DNA from: a bacterium
Lineage (GTDB): Bacteria; Desulfobacterota; DSWW01
Assembly: GCA_028277985.1 (NCBI GenBank)
Contig: JANQFG010000183.1
Location: 1 to 50,237 of the forward strand
Length of the DNA: 50,237 bases
Direction: 5' to 3'
In this document: positions 39,963 to 48,996 of the stretch, one piece after another
How positions within the stretch are numbered: position 1 is the first letter of the stretch
Layout of the letters: every line of letters begins with the position of its first letter
Position numbers and translations under genes: made by a program
The notes under the pieces: model-generated
Told to the model about the DNA's origin: nothing
Seen by the model: only the letters and a program-made list of their open reading frames with translations
Database searches by the model: none

Positions 39963-41771
39963 TTATAAAGGCCAGGTGGCGAGGATCCGAGTTCCCTTTC
40001 CCTTCGAGGCCCGGATCGAGAACCGGCCGCTCGAAAGTTCGGTCCGCTCCTTCATGCTGAAGAGGCCGAGCCCTCTTTCGGATTCCTTTCGCGAGAGCAC
40101 TTCTTCCGGATCGAAGCCGGCGCCCTGGTCGCGAATCTCCATTTCGATTCTGCCGTCCGTCTTGCAGAGAGAAAGGCGGACCGCCTCGGTTCGACTATGC
40201 TTGGCAGCGTTGTTCAAGGCTTCCTGCATGACCCGGTAGATGACGATCTTCAGGGGGTCAGGGACATCCATTTCTTCCAGATCGATGCTTCTCTCGATGC
40301 GGATATCAGAGTAGACACCCTCGAACTCCCTGCAAAACCAGGAGATCGTGGCCAGAAGCCCCAGATCGTCCAGTGTGGGGGGCCTAAGGTTTCTCTGGAT
40401 TCTCCGGACCTCCTCCACCGCCTCCTGCACCATGCGAATCGTGGACTGGAGAGACGGAACCGCGTTGCCGGCCCCCCCCTCACCGATTTCCTGCAGGGCA
40501 TTCTCAACCGTGAATTTCACGGCGCTCAAGCTCTGCCCGACGCTATCGTGCATTTCGCGGGAGATCCGCTTTCTTTCGTCCTCCTGGGCGGTCAGGAGCT
40601 GGGCAGACAAGAGTCGAAGCTCTTTCTCTGAATCGCGAAGCTCCTTCTCGGCACGTTCTCGCTCTCTGATTTCAAGCTGGAGATCCTCGTTTGTCCTTGC
40701 CAGCTCGGCAGTGCGCTCCTCCACCCTGCGCTCCAGTTCATCATGAGCTTCCCGAAGGGCGTCTTCCGATTGCACCCGCTGAAGGGCGGCCCCGAGCTGC
40801 ATGGCGATTCGTTCGAGCGTTTTGACCAAGTCGAGGGGAACCGCGTCGACCCTGCGGTCTGCCACGTGGATCAGGCCCAGGATGCGGTCTCCCAGGCGGA
40901 TCGGGACGAGTGCGACCGATTCGTATCCGAACTCATTGCAGACATTGCGGGTCTTGCCCCTCTCCGCTTCGGAGAACTCGCTCAAGAGGCGGCTGGTCCC
41001 GTTCATGTAGAAGGATCCGCCTGGTGTGTAGAAGGGAAGGGCGGAATCGGCCTTGCCCTTGATCACGTTGATGCACATGCACTCGTGCCGCCGGATCGAC
41101 AGTCGACTCTCGATCTCGTGGAAGCCGGCGGGAAACCCCTCCGCGTCCTCGTACGGGATGAGGCCTTCCTCGTCCAGGATCCGCATGCCCACGGCCTCGC
41201 ATCCGGAGAGTTCCTTGACCTGTGCTACGAACTCCTTGAGCAAAGGCCGCATTTCGCTGTGCAGGTTCGCTGCCTCGAGGAACCGATGGGATGCCTGGAG
41301 GGCATCCTCGGTCTTCTTCTGCAGACTGACGGTCTCCTTCAGCTCGAAATTCGCCTTGTGCAGGTCCCGTGTCAGGTTTGTGAGCTGATCGTTCAGGGCG
41401 GAGATGCTGGTGACGATCTCGCTCTCGGCGAGCAGGGACTGCTCACCGAACAGGACGTAGCCCTCTTCCGTCTTGTACAGGTCGCAGGTGAGGCGATTCA
41501 GAGCGCCCGTGCTTCCTCGCAGGTTCAAACGAATCCTTCGGCGGTTTCCCTCTTGGGGAACGGAGAAAGCCTTCAGGCTCTCAGGGGCTAGGAAGGTTTT
41601 CAGGTTCGTTCCGGTCGGCTTTTCGGAGATCCCGAGGAGCTTCAAGAAGCCCTGGTTGCAGCCGGTGATTCTCATCTCGTCGTCGAGTGCAACGATCAGG
41701 ATGTGGGTGAATTCTTCGAGGTGCCGGTCCAGGACCGCGGGACCTGCTTTCTCAAGCAGCTTCGTAATCAT
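39963..41771 (-). CDS. NarL-family sensor histidine kinase (PAS-GAF-HisKA_3)
   Basis: 602 residues from ATG 41771, ten bases after the upstream stop; the frame opens 22 residues earlier inside the previous gene. No membrane helix: cytoplasmic. PAS-like domain about 15-125, coiled coil, GAF about 170-325 with a Cys-containing HECMCINVIKGKA segment, coiled coil 330-395, HisKA_3 with the phospho-His in RISREMHDSVGQSL, and HATPase with QEALNNAAKHS, DQGAGFD and GLGLFSMKER. No response regulator is adjacent. The HECMCIN Cys pair hints at redox, metal or small-molecule sensing, by inference. Confidence 0.88.
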   Translation of the reverse strand: MITKLLEKAGPAVLDRHLEEFTHILIVALDDEMRITGCNQGFLKLLGISEKPTGTNLKTFLAPESLKAFSVPQEGNRRRIRLNLRGSTGALNRLTCDLYKTEEGYVLFGEQSLLAESEIVTSISALNDQLTNLTRDLHKANFELKETVSLQKKTEDALQASHRFLEAANLHSEMRPLLKEFVAQVKELSGCEAVGMRILDEEGLIPYEDAEGFPAGFHEIESRLSIRRHECMCINVIKGKADSALPFYTPGGSFYMNGTSRLLSEFSEAERGKTRNVCNEFGYESVALVPIRLGDRILGLIHVADRRVDAVPLDLVKTLERIAMQLGAALQRVQSEDALREAHDELERRVEERTAELARTNEDLQLEIRERERAEKELRDSEKELRLLSAQLLTAQEDERKRISREMHDSVGQSLSAVKFTVENALQEIGEGGAGNAVPSLQSTIRMVQEAVEEVRRIQRNLRPPTLDDLGLLATISWFCREFEGVYSDIRIERSIDLEEMDVPDPLKIVIYRVMQEALNNAAKHSRTEAVRLSLCKTDGRIEMEIRDQGAGFDPEEVLSRKESERGLGLFSMKERTELSSGRFSIRASKGKGTRILATWPL

Positions 41772-41781
41772 CGTCGTCGGC

Positions 41782-42216
41782 TCAGAAGGCGCCGAGCTGG
41801 CAGGGCTTGATCTTGATGCGGAGCGCCTCGGCCGCACAGGATACGTCCATCTTCTTCAGGCTCAGATCTTCTGCAATCTGCCACGCTGCATCGCAGGGGA
41901 GCCTGTCGTCCGAGAGGCGGCTTCGAATGGCAGACTCAAGCTCGGGGGAAACCTGCGCTGCCGGTTTGACGATCGATCTTTCCGGCGAGTAACCGAACAG
42001 ACCCAGCTGGCATTTGGCCAGCCGGATGTTGAGAAGATCCACTGTCTTGCCCGCCTCGGCAGGGCTTACACCCTGCTCGGACGCGATCTCGAAGACCCGG
42101 GCACAGGCGATCTGCCCGGCCTCCGCCGCTTTTTTGACCGCTTCGGCCACGGCGGGATCGGGCGTTTCTTCGGGGCCGTGCTTGTCCGAATAGTTACCGC
42201 CATTCTTCTGTGTCAT
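41782..42216 (-). CDS. Tandem-duplicated Cys-containing small protein (CQLG-F motif)
   Basis: 144 residues made of two similar modules of about 55 residues. Module 1 ends LNIRLAKCQLGLFGY and module 2 ends LRIKIKPCQLGAF; each has an earlier helix with a Cys (ACARVFEIA and PCDAAWQIA). I recall single-module proteins of this pattern in anaerobes but no assigned function. It overlaps the acyl-CoA synthetase-like gene (ATGA) and runs 10 bases before the kinase, so the three are one operon. The paired Cys could bind a metal or form a redox pair, by inference. Confidence 0.7.
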   Translation of the reverse strand: MTQKNGGNYSDKHGPEETPDPAVAEAVKKAAEAGQIACARVFEIASEQGVSPAEAGKTVDLLNIRLAKCQLGLFGYSPERSIVKPAAQVSPELESAIRSRLSDDRLPCDAAWQIAEDLSLKKMDVSCAAEALRIKIKPCQLGAF

Positions 42217-43703
42217 GGTGTTCTTCCTCCTATTCCGTCAGGTGCCCTATGGTTCGATCTCTTCACGTGCTGCGCGTAGTCTGCAAGCAGTCCAAAGACC
42301 TCGGCCGCGTTCTTGAATGAGCCGTCCGCCCAGGGGATATCCTTTTCGATGAACTTGCTCACCATCATGCGATAATAGCGGTCAATGTCCTCGTGGTTCT
42401 GGCGCTCCTTGCGCATCAGAACATACACCGGTTTCCCAATCGATCGGGTGAGCTTGGAGATCGTCGATGATATGGTCTCGAGGACCAGGAGCCGGCTCTC
42501 TTCTCTCTTGATGTTCGACAGATAGTCTGCCGTGAGGAGAACCACCATGGCGTCGATCTCCTCTTCGTTCCCGACCGCCTCGATCAGCTTGTCCATGACC
42601 AGGAATCCGACGGCCCCGGGATCCACGGGATTCTTCACGTCTACGTTTTCTTCGGGCAGAAGGCCCTTGAGCTTCTCCATCGTTTCCAACCCGAGGCGCG
42701 GCAGGCTGAGGCTCGGTTGCACCGAAAAAAGGTCGGAGACGTTGACCGTGTTGCCGCCTCCCGGGGAGAAGATCGCCAGTCTTCCGCCGGGCAGGGAGAA
42801 GGGGGGTTGAAGAAGGCGGAGCACGCGCACCATCAGCTGCATGTTGTCGACCAGGATGATGCCGGCTTGCCGCATGGCGGCTGCGAAGACCTCTTCGTTG
42901 CCCGCCATGGCGCCGGTGTGGCTCAGGACCGCCTGCCTGCCGTTCTCGGTGATCCCTCCCTTCCAGACGACGATCGGTTTCCGAGGGGTGATCTCCTTCG
43001 CAAGCTCGAGAAACCGCCTGCCGTCTCGGATCCCCTCCACATAGAGCCCCATGGCCTGGATGGTATCGTCCCGGCCCATGAACTCGACGATCTCATTGAT
43101 CGAAACGTCCATCTGATTTCCCAGGGAGACGACCTTGTTGAAGCGGACGCCCGAGTCCATACCTCCTTTGATCGCGTTGATGGCGTGCCCCCCGGACTGG
43201 GACGCAAACCCTACGGTCCCGGGACGGTCGACGATCTCCCAGTGATCCTGCCAGAAACCGATCCTGCCGGGCTGGCTGTAGATGCCCATACAGTTCGGGC
43301 CGATCACCCGGAAGCCCTTGGCCCGCGACAGGGCGAGGACCTCTTCCTCCAGGTCGCCCTTTTCCATCTCCCCAAAGCCCGAGGTATGGATGACCACGAA
43401 ACGAACCTTGTCCGCCGGTGTATCCCGCAGGACCTCGACGCACCCGGAGGCCGGCACGGCAAGGATCGCCAGGTCCACGGGCTCCGGGATGGCCGAAAGG
43501 GATGGATAGCAGGTGAGTTCGGACACCTCTTCATACTTCGGATTCACCGGAAAGACCTTGCCTGGAAAACCCATGTTTTGCAGATACTCGGTGAAATTGA
43601 ACCTGCCCGCAGCCGGTTTGGCCGAGGCGCCTACATGAGCAACCGTTTTCGGCTCGAAGAGGCGGGAAAAATCGGTTCTACATTCGTCCTGCTTCGTGGT
43701 CAT
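42213..43703 (-). CDS. ADP-forming acyl-CoA synthetase, alpha-subunit-like
   Basis: 496 residues. CoA-binding Rossmann domain (SRLFEPKTVAHVGASAKPAA, GKVFPVNPKYEEV), then succinyl-CoA-ligase-like domains with GPNCMGIYS, GFASQSGGHAINAI and the phospho-His loop VLSHTGAMAGN. These enzymes interconvert acyl-CoA, ADP and phosphate with acid, CoA and ATP. The ATP-grasp beta subunit is neither fused nor adjacent, so this may work with a distant partner or have a regulatory CoA-sensing role. First gene of the three-gene unit with the CQLG-F protein and the kinase. Confidence 0.82.
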   Translation of the reverse strand: MTTKQDECRTDFSRLFEPKTVAHVGASAKPAAGRFNFTEYLQNMGFPGKVFPVNPKYEEVSELTCYPSLSAIPEPVDLAILAVPASGCVEVLRDTPADKVRFVVIHTSGFGEMEKGDLEEEVLALSRAKGFRVIGPNCMGIYSQPGRIGFWQDHWEIVDRPGTVGFASQSGGHAINAIKGGMDSGVRFNKVVSLGNQMDVSINEIVEFMGRDDTIQAMGLYVEGIRDGRRFLELAKEITPRKPIVVWKGGITENGRQAVLSHTGAMAGNEEVFAAAMRQAGIILVDNMQLMVRVLRLLQPPFSLPGGRLAIFSPGGGNTVNVSDLFSVQPSLSLPRLGLETMEKLKGLLPEENVDVKNPVDPGAVGFLVMDKLIEAVGNEEEIDAMVVLLTADYLSNIKREESRLLVLETISSTISKLTRSIGKPVYVLMRKERQNHEDIDRYYRMMVSKFIEKDIPWADGSFKNAAEVFGLLADYAQHVKRSNHRAPDGIGGRTP

Positions 43704-43734
43704 CTCCCCTCACCTCTTCTCGAAAGTCGTTGCA

Positions 43735-44154
43735 TCATGCCTTCCACAGAGGGACGCCGCAACGCTTCGCTGCCTTGCTGAGATCTTCGTCCAGGGTTGC
43801 AATGGGCAGACTCGTACGGACCGCCAGGTCGAGATAGGAAGCATCATAACAGGATAGACCGTAGTCCCGGGCAAGTGCCAGAATCTCTCCCAGGATGCGG
43901 TCAGGGGTTTCATCCTCAACCATGATGGGCAGAGAGCGAACCAATGTGACGAATCGGGCCGTGTCCGCCCTGGCCAGGCGCTGTTTTCCTTCCGCCACCA
44001 GCAGCACATTGGCCACCTCGAGGGGCCAGACAGAGGGGACGATTGCCTCTGAGTCCTCGAGTGCGTCCAAGACGGCATCCGCATACGCGGAGGCTTCGTC
44101 CTGGAAACACCAGGACATGACAATGGAATTGTCCAGAACGAACCTCTCCGGCAT
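43735..44154 (-). CDS. PIN-domain toxin (VapC-like)
   Basis: 139 residues. PIN acidic residues: Asp8 (VLDNSIVMSW), Glu45 (LEVANVL), Asp98 (YDASYLDLA) and Asp119 (LDEDLSKAA). VapC toxins cleave tRNA or rRNA. Its ATG follows the antitoxin stop directly (TAGATG). Confidence 0.9.
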   Translation of the reverse strand: MPERFVLDNSIVMSWCFQDEASAYADAVLDALEDSEAIVPSVWPLEVANVLLVAEGKQRLARADTARFVTLVRSLPIMVEDETPDRILGEILALARDYGLSCYDASYLDLAVRTSLPIATLDEDLSKAAKRCGVPLWKA

Positions 44155-44394
44155 CTATCCCCTGCCTTCCTCGATCATCTGCTTGAGGGAACTCCTGCCC
44201 AGTTTGCGTCCTTTCCGGAAGGCCCTGAGCTGCCTGACCACCGTTCTCGGGTCCTTCGTGCGGCTGGCATCCGGCGGTTGAAGGACTGCGACCGGGACGC
44301 CGTGCTTGGTGATGGTGATCCTCTCTCCTTTTGCGACTCTCTCCAAGAGCTTGGGCAGATGGGTCTTCGCCTCGTATGCACCTACGGTCTCCAT
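44155..44394 (-). CDS. Phd/YefM-type antitoxin
   Basis: 79 residues. METVGAYEAKTHLPKLLERV and KGERITITKHGVPVAVLQPP form the Phd/YefM DNA-binding fold; the basic tail (FRKGRKLGRSSLKQMIEEGR) should neutralise the PIN toxin encoded next. ATG has AGGAG upstream. Repeats just upstream look like its operator. Confidence 0.92.
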   Translation of the reverse strand: METVGAYEAKTHLPKLLERVAKGERITITKHGVPVAVLQPPDASRTKDPRTVVRQLRAFRKGRKLGRSSLKQMIEEGRG

Positions 44395-44412
44395 GCGGGT
44401 CTCCTGTTATCT

Positions 44413-44433
44413 ACTAGTCTAAGACTAGTCTAA
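44413..44433 (-). promoter_or_regulatory. Toxin-antitoxin operator repeats
   Basis: ACTAGTCTAA occurs twice (44413-44422, 44424-44433), 11 bases apart, and AGACTAGTCT at 44422-44431 is a perfect palindrome. About 20 bases before the antitoxin ATG, as expected for autorepression by the complex. Confidence 0.7.
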
Positions 44434-44472
44434 ATCTACAGGAAGAGGAAATCAACAAGGAATCGAATGGAA

Positions 44473-45102
44473 TCATTCTGCTGGCGTATCTCGCGGGAGA
44501 CCCTCCACCGCTGCGGCGATCTCCCGGCTGAGGGTGGCGAGCGCCCGGCTCTGGGCCGCGACCAACGCCTCGTATCCGTTCCCGTTCACCGGTTCACTCA
44601 GGGTTGAAGACCTCCTGACCCATTCCTTTTTTCGGTCTTTGGACAGGAGGGTCCACTGGCTGTGCAGGAAGACATGCTCCCCCGGCTTTCCGTCCATGCG
44701 GGAGATGTCGATCTCGACCCGGCAATCGATCGGCGTCGTGCTCGCCCAGGGGTACAGGGCGACACGGTCCGTTTCGAGCAGGATCGATAGATTCTCGGCG
44801 AGGATTCGCGAGACATCCGCGTCCAGGGGGCCTGCCCATCTATGGAACTCTGCGAGCTTGACCTCGTTCGGGTTCTCGCGGGTCACGATCTGAGGCCGAT
44901 CCAGATACACGGGCAGCTTGATGGGGCCAAGCCCGACGGCGACACGCTGGTCGGATGCGGGGGCCCTTGTGTCTGCGGGTGCCTCTGTAAGCGAATGCAG
45001 CGTGTAGAATCTTGCCGTCTCGGTCCTTCCGCATCCTCCGTGGACCAGCAGAAGAGGGCAGAGCACACAGGCCGTGAGGAGAACGTGGAGTTCCTTCTTC
45101 AT
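44473..45102 (-). CDS. PqiC/ABC-transport auxiliary lipoprotein
   Basis: 209 residues. Lipobox VHGGC at residues 20-24. Body matches PqiC/DUF330: RFYTLHSLTEAP, VGLGPIKLPVYLDRPQIVTR, LAEFHRWAGPLDADVSRILA. Such lipoproteins work with MCE proteins in lipid transport between membranes. ATG lies one base after the mlaD-like stop, with GGAGGAA inside it. Last gene of the Mla-type operon. Confidence 0.88.
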   Translation of the reverse strand: MKKELHVLLTACVLCPLLLVHGGCGRTETARFYTLHSLTEAPADTRAPASDQRVAVGLGPIKLPVYLDRPQIVTRENPNEVKLAEFHRWAGPLDADVSRILAENLSILLETDRVALYPWASTTPIDCRVEIDISRMDGKPGEHVFLHSQWTLLSKDRKKEWVRRSSTLSEPVNGNGYEALVAAQSRALATLSREIAAAVEGLPRDTPAE

Positions 45103-45103
45103 G

Positions 45104-46093
45104 TCAGTTTCCTCCGGAAGTTCCTTTTCCGCGAAGCAAGGACTCGGGTTGCCGTTCCAGGGTTTCCGCCAGGATACGAATCGAACGGGAGGCGGTCGAG
45201 AGCTCCCCGAGGGCCGAGGTCAGCGAAAGGACCAGCGCCGAATCCTCCCCGGCCGTGCTCTGGATGCTCTCGATGGTTTCCTCGGCCTCTAGGATAGCGA
45301 GCCTCGCCGCCTCCAGGGTCCCCTCCAGCTCCGAGGCGAGGGGATCCACCTTTGCATCCACGTTCCGAAGAAGCTTTCGGGCATCTCCCAAGGTTCCGTC
45401 AAGGTTTGCCATCAGAGGGTCTATCTTCTGGTCGAGTTTCCTCATCAGGTCTTCGGCAGCCGCCAAGGTCCCCTTCAGGGACTTGAGGCTTTCAGCCACC
45501 TCGGGAGAATGGACCACTTCTTCGATTCCCGTGAGTGCGTCTCGAATCGAGTTCGCGATCTCCTGGAGGGGCAGCTTTTCCAGGCTCTCCATCAACTCCT
45601 GCAGCCCGGACTTGATCGTCGGGATTTCAGGATACTCCGTCTCGATCCCCACCAGGTTGACCTCGGTGTCCGGGTGGAAATCGATTACGAGCATCATCTG
45701 GCGGGTGAGCATACTCTGCTGCTCAAGGTGGACCCGAAGGCCGTGTTCGATAAGCAGGTCGAGCCTGTCGTCGAAGGGAAGCTCAACGGAAGGCTTCCCC
45801 CCGCGAACGTGAAACTTCTTGGGCTCGGTTTCATAGAGGACCGCAATGTACACCGTCAGGTCGTTGGGATCAACGAGCAGCTTTATGTCGATAACGGATC
45901 CGATCTTCACGCCCCTGCACACCACGTCCCCTCCCCGATTCAGACCGAATACAGAGCCCTCGAAAAAGGAAACATAGGTCTCTTTCTCGGTGAAGAACCG
46001 GCCGCTGCCGAAAAAGATGACGGCTGCTACGGTCAGGACGATCGCACCCACGACGAAGAACCCGATCCGGGTCGGGCTGATCTCTTTCTTCAT
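45104..46093 (-). CDS. MlaD-like MCE-domain protein
   Basis: 329 residues. N-terminal anchor helix (IGFFVVGAIVLTVAAVIFFG), one MCE domain at about 38-120 (GSVFGLNRGGDVVCRGVKIG), then a long helical tail with repeated LDQKIDPLMANLDGTL and VDAKVDPLASELEGTLEAAR. MCE hexamers form lipid channels in the periplasm. The tail is longer than in E. coli MlaD (183 residues). AAGGAA precedes ATG. Confidence 0.9.
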   Translation of the reverse strand: MKKEISPTRIGFFVVGAIVLTVAAVIFFGSGRFFTEKETYVSFFEGSVFGLNRGGDVVCRGVKIGSVIDIKLLVDPNDLTVYIAVLYETEPKKFHVRGGKPSVELPFDDRLDLLIEHGLRVHLEQQSMLTRQMMLVIDFHPDTEVNLVGIETEYPEIPTIKSGLQELMESLEKLPLQEIANSIRDALTGIEEVVHSPEVAESLKSLKGTLAAAEDLMRKLDQKIDPLMANLDGTLGDARKLLRNVDAKVDPLASELEGTLEAARLAILEAEETIESIQSTAGEDSALVLSLTSALGELSTASRSIRILAETLERQPESLLRGKGTSGGN

Positions 46094-46112
46094 GACGTTG
46101 TGTTCCTTTCCA

Positions 46113-46895
46113 TCACCCGTCCGTGTTACCCGACTCTCCCCTTGTTAGAAATGCCCGCACCTTCGCGTCGGCAGACTCGGCAAGCATGGCGCGCGGGTCC
46201 CCGAGAGCGGTCTGTGTCCTTGTGTCGGCGTCGAGGAACACCGAGTTGTCCGCAATGGCGAAGATGCTGGACAGTTCGTGGGTCACCACCACAATCGTGG
46301 TTCCCAAGCTGTCCCTGAGTTCCAGGATCAGGTCGTCGAGCAGACGCGCGCTGATCGGGTCCAGGCCTGCGGAGGGTTCGTCGAAGAACAGGATATCCGG
46401 ATCCAGGGCCATGGCTCGCGCCAGGCCTGCACGCTTTCGCATCCCCCCGCTGATTTCGGCGGGGAAGTAATCCTCGAATCCGGCAAGACCCACCAGCGCG
46501 AGTTTCAAGGAGGTGATCTCCCGGATCGATTCAGCCCCCAGGTCCGTGTACTGCTGGAGGGGAAGGGCAACGTTCTCTTCCAGGGTCATGGAGCTCCAAA
46601 GAGCACCGCTCTGGTATAGCACACCGAAGCGCCTCATCATCCCGGTCCGTTCGTCCGGGTCGGAGTCCCAGAAACTCACGCCATCGTACAGGATTTGACC
46701 CTTGGCCGGAGCCTTGAGCCCGATCATGTGCCTCATGAGGGTGCTCTTCCCGCAGCCGCTCCCTCCCATGATGACAAAAACCTCGCCGGGGGGAATCGAG
46801 AAATCGAGATTCTGCATGACCACGAAATCGCCATAGGCCATAGTGAGGTCTTTGATCTCGATGCTGACGGCTCCGCGTCGTGGCTGTTCGGTCAC
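46113..46895 (-). CDS. MlaF-like ABC ATPase
   Basis: 260 residues. Walker A GGSGCGKSTLMRH, Q-loop YQSGALWSSMTLEENVALPL (an MlaF mark), signature in SGGMRKRAGLARAMALDPDI, Walker B LFFDEPSAGLDPIS, H-loop VTHELSS. Drives lipid movement through the MlaE permease. Twelve bases after mlaE. Confidence 0.94.
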   Translation of the reverse strand: MTEQPRRGAVSIEIKDLTMAYGDFVVMQNLDFSIPPGEVFVIMGGSGCGKSTLMRHMIGLKAPAKGQILYDGVSFWDSDPDERTGMMRRFGVLYQSGALWSSMTLEENVALPLQQYTDLGAESIREITSLKLALVGLAGFEDYFPAEISGGMRKRAGLARAMALDPDILFFDEPSAGLDPISARLLDDLILELRDSLGTTIVVVTHELSSIFAIADNSVFLDADTRTQTALGDPRAMLAESADAKVRAFLTRGESGNTDG

Positions 46896-46907
46896 CCTTT
46901 GACCTTT

Positions 46908-48050
46908 CTATATACCCAGCACGTTACACACAAACGTAATGATCGCGGTCGCTACGATGATCGCCACGATTCCGGTCACGACTGCAGAGGTGGTCGCATC
47001 GCCCACAGCCGAGGCGCTCCGTCCGCACTGCATGCCGCGAAGACAGCCGGCAAGAGCCACCAGGACACCGAAGACCACACTCTGAAAGACCCCGATCCAG
47101 AAATGGGTCAGGGTGACCGCGCCCCGGGTCTGGGTCGCGTACTCGGCGAAAGAGATGTCCATCATGCCCACACCGACGATGACACCGCCCAGGATGCCCA
47201 CCAGGTCGGCGTAGATACCCAGCAGAGGCATCATCAGTATCAGGGCGACCATGCGCGGCACCACCAGGAACTCCATGGGCGAGATGCCGAGTGTCTCGAG
47301 CGCGTCGATTTCCTCGTTCACCTGCATGGTGCCCAGCTGAGCAGCAAAGGCGGCGCCCGTGCGGCCCGCCATGATGATGCCGGTCATGATCGGGCTCATC
47401 ATCCGGACCATGCCGATGCCCACCAGGTCTGCTACATAGATTTCAGCGCCGAACATCCTGAGCTGTATGGCACCGAGAAAGCCGAGGATCATGCCCACCA
47501 GCAGGCTGATGATCGAGACAATGGGCAGGGCCCGATAGCCGCACTCCTGGATGATCAGCCCGAGGTCGGATCTGCGGAAGCTTGCCTTCCCCGCGAGGAA
47601 CTTCAGAAAGGCGAGTGTCGCCTCGCCGACAAAGGTGAGCATTTCCTGCGTGGATTCGAGGGTCTCGAGCGTACTCTTGCCGACCCGGGTGAAGAAGCCC
47701 TCTGGAGTTTCCTTCTTTCGGGCCCCTTCCCTCTCCGGAACCGCCGTGGCCAGGGCCAGGAGACGGCTCACTCCCTGTGGAAACCCCTCTTCGTCCAGCA
47801 CCACACTGCGCTCGGAGCAGGACTTGCTCACCTTGACGAGGAAGGTGAGCAGGCAGGAGTCCCAGTCCGTGAGTGCCTCCGTATCGACTGCAACTCTTCG
47901 GATTCGAGGATCCGACTCGACCTGCTTCGCCACCTCTGCAGCCGACGGCAGCCCTTGTTCCACAGTCCACCGTCCCGAAAGATGGACGAGCAGGCTTTCG
48001 TCGGTCGGTCGGCTGAAAGTCAGCCCCGATCGGGCGTCGGTCGGTTCCAT
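46908..48050 (-). CDS. MlaE-like permease with N-terminal STAS domain
   Basis: 380 residues from ATG 48050; the longer frame to 48236 would overlap the SYLF gene. Residues about 1-105 form a STAS-like domain (VHLSGRWTVEQGLPSAAEVA, VDTEALTDWDSCLLTFLVKV); the MlaE permease follows with GYRALPIVSIISLLVGMILG, RTGAAFAAQLGTMQVNEEID and ALETLGISPMEFLVVPR. Fusion of STAS, which is a separate protein (MlaB) in E. coli, to the permease is known in other bacteria. Confidence 0.92.
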   Translation of the reverse strand: MEPTDARSGLTFSRPTDESLLVHLSGRWTVEQGLPSAAEVAKQVESDPRIRRVAVDTEALTDWDSCLLTFLVKVSKSCSERSVVLDEEGFPQGVSRLLALATAVPEREGARKKETPEGFFTRVGKSTLETLESTQEMLTFVGEATLAFLKFLAGKASFRRSDLGLIIQECGYRALPIVSIISLLVGMILGFLGAIQLRMFGAEIYVADLVGIGMVRMMSPIMTGIIMAGRTGAAFAAQLGTMQVNEEIDALETLGISPMEFLVVPRMVALILMMPLLGIYADLVGILGGVIVGVGMMDISFAEYATQTRGAVTLTHFWIGVFQSVVFGVLVALAGCLRGMQCGRSASAVGDATTSAVVTGIVAIIVATAIITFVCNVLGI

Positions 48051-48118
48051 TGAAACACCGCGTCGAGATCGAATCGATTGTTTCGCCCAGACGGTGAATC
48101 GTCCTTCTATCCCTGTCT

Positions 48119-48823
48119 CTACCTTAGCGCGGCTGCTACGGCCGTGCGGAGCGTCTCCGAGCCCGGGTTGCTGACCGTGCGTTTCAAGAGGATATCCGTG
48201 GGGCGGGTTCCTCTCTCGTAGTAGCTCTCGTTCCACTTCGCCCGCGTGATCACTCCGGCACCCTCGGCCGAGACGCCTGCGTAGAGCCCCTGGTCCGCCG
48301 TGTAGGCAACCATATCGAAGCTGAAGGTCAGAGAGGTCTGCCCCTTCGCGCCGGCGCCTGCAGGCCCGAAGGCAACGCTCGCGTCGCCCCCGATCCTGAA
48401 GGAGGAGCTGTAGAAAGATTCCACCCCTTTGGTGGTCATGACCAGGAAGACCATCTCAGAGGATTCGGCACCGATCTGCAGGCCAAAGCTGCCTGTTCGC
48501 ATCTTGTAAAACGCGGGCTCGCTCCACTCACCCGTTTCTTCATCCCGAACCAGCAATACGCCGGTCCCTCCCTCGAAACCGAAGAGCAGGGCGCCTTTGA
48601 GGAGTTGCGGCACGATGAAGATCGCCTTGGCATAGCGTGCCTGGACCTCGGTCCAACCGATACTCGGATCGGCTGAGAACTTCTCAAGCGTCAGCTTCGC
48701 CTTGTCTACGAGCTGCTGCTGCTTGCTGTACCCGTCACCGCCAACCGCCGGATTCACGGCAACAGCCAGGATGAGCGTGAAGATGACCGCGCTGGTTGCG
48801 AACATGCTGCCGAACTTACTCAT
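48119..48823 (-). CDS. SYLF (YSC84-like) lipid-binding protein
   Basis: 234 residues. Signal peptide MSKFGSMFATSAVIFTLILA to about residue 28. The SYLF domain has FIVPQLLKGALLFGFEGGTG, RTGSFGLQIGAESSEMVFLV and DASVAFGPAGAGAKGQT. SYLF proteins bind phosphoinositides in eukaryotes; bacterial forms are secreted and of unknown role. Placed 68 bases before mlaE on the same strand, so a role in outer-membrane lipid balance is inferred. Confidence 0.88.
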   Translation of the reverse strand: MSKFGSMFATSAVIFTLILAVAVNPAVGGDGYSKQQQLVDKAKLTLEKFSADPSIGWTEVQARYAKAIFIVPQLLKGALLFGFEGGTGVLLVRDEETGEWSEPAFYKMRTGSFGLQIGAESSEMVFLVMTTKGVESFYSSSFRIGGDASVAFGPAGAGAKGQTSLTFSFDMVAYTADQGLYAGVSAEGAGVITRAKWNESYYERGTRPTDILLKRTVSNPGSETLRTAVAAALR

Positions 48824-48962
48824 TCTGTCTCCTCCCCATGGTTTGAGCTCTTGTGCACCCCTGTTTCAGCGACGATTTTGACGAGTCTACTATGAATGGA
48901 GGGAGGGAATCCACATGTAATGAAATCCGAACGAACGGGCTTCCGGCCCGGCCCCGGTCTGG

Positions 48963-48990
48963 TTGACATCTGGCCGCGGGATGCTATGCT
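48963..48990 (+). promoter_or_regulatory. Sigma-70-type promoter
   Basis: TTGACA at 48963-48968, 16-base spacer, TATGCT at 48985-48990. The best -35/-10 pair in the window. Transcription should begin near 48997 toward the parvulin gene. The rest of 48824-48962 shows nothing. Confidence 0.8.
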
Positions 48991-48996
48991 CATAGG

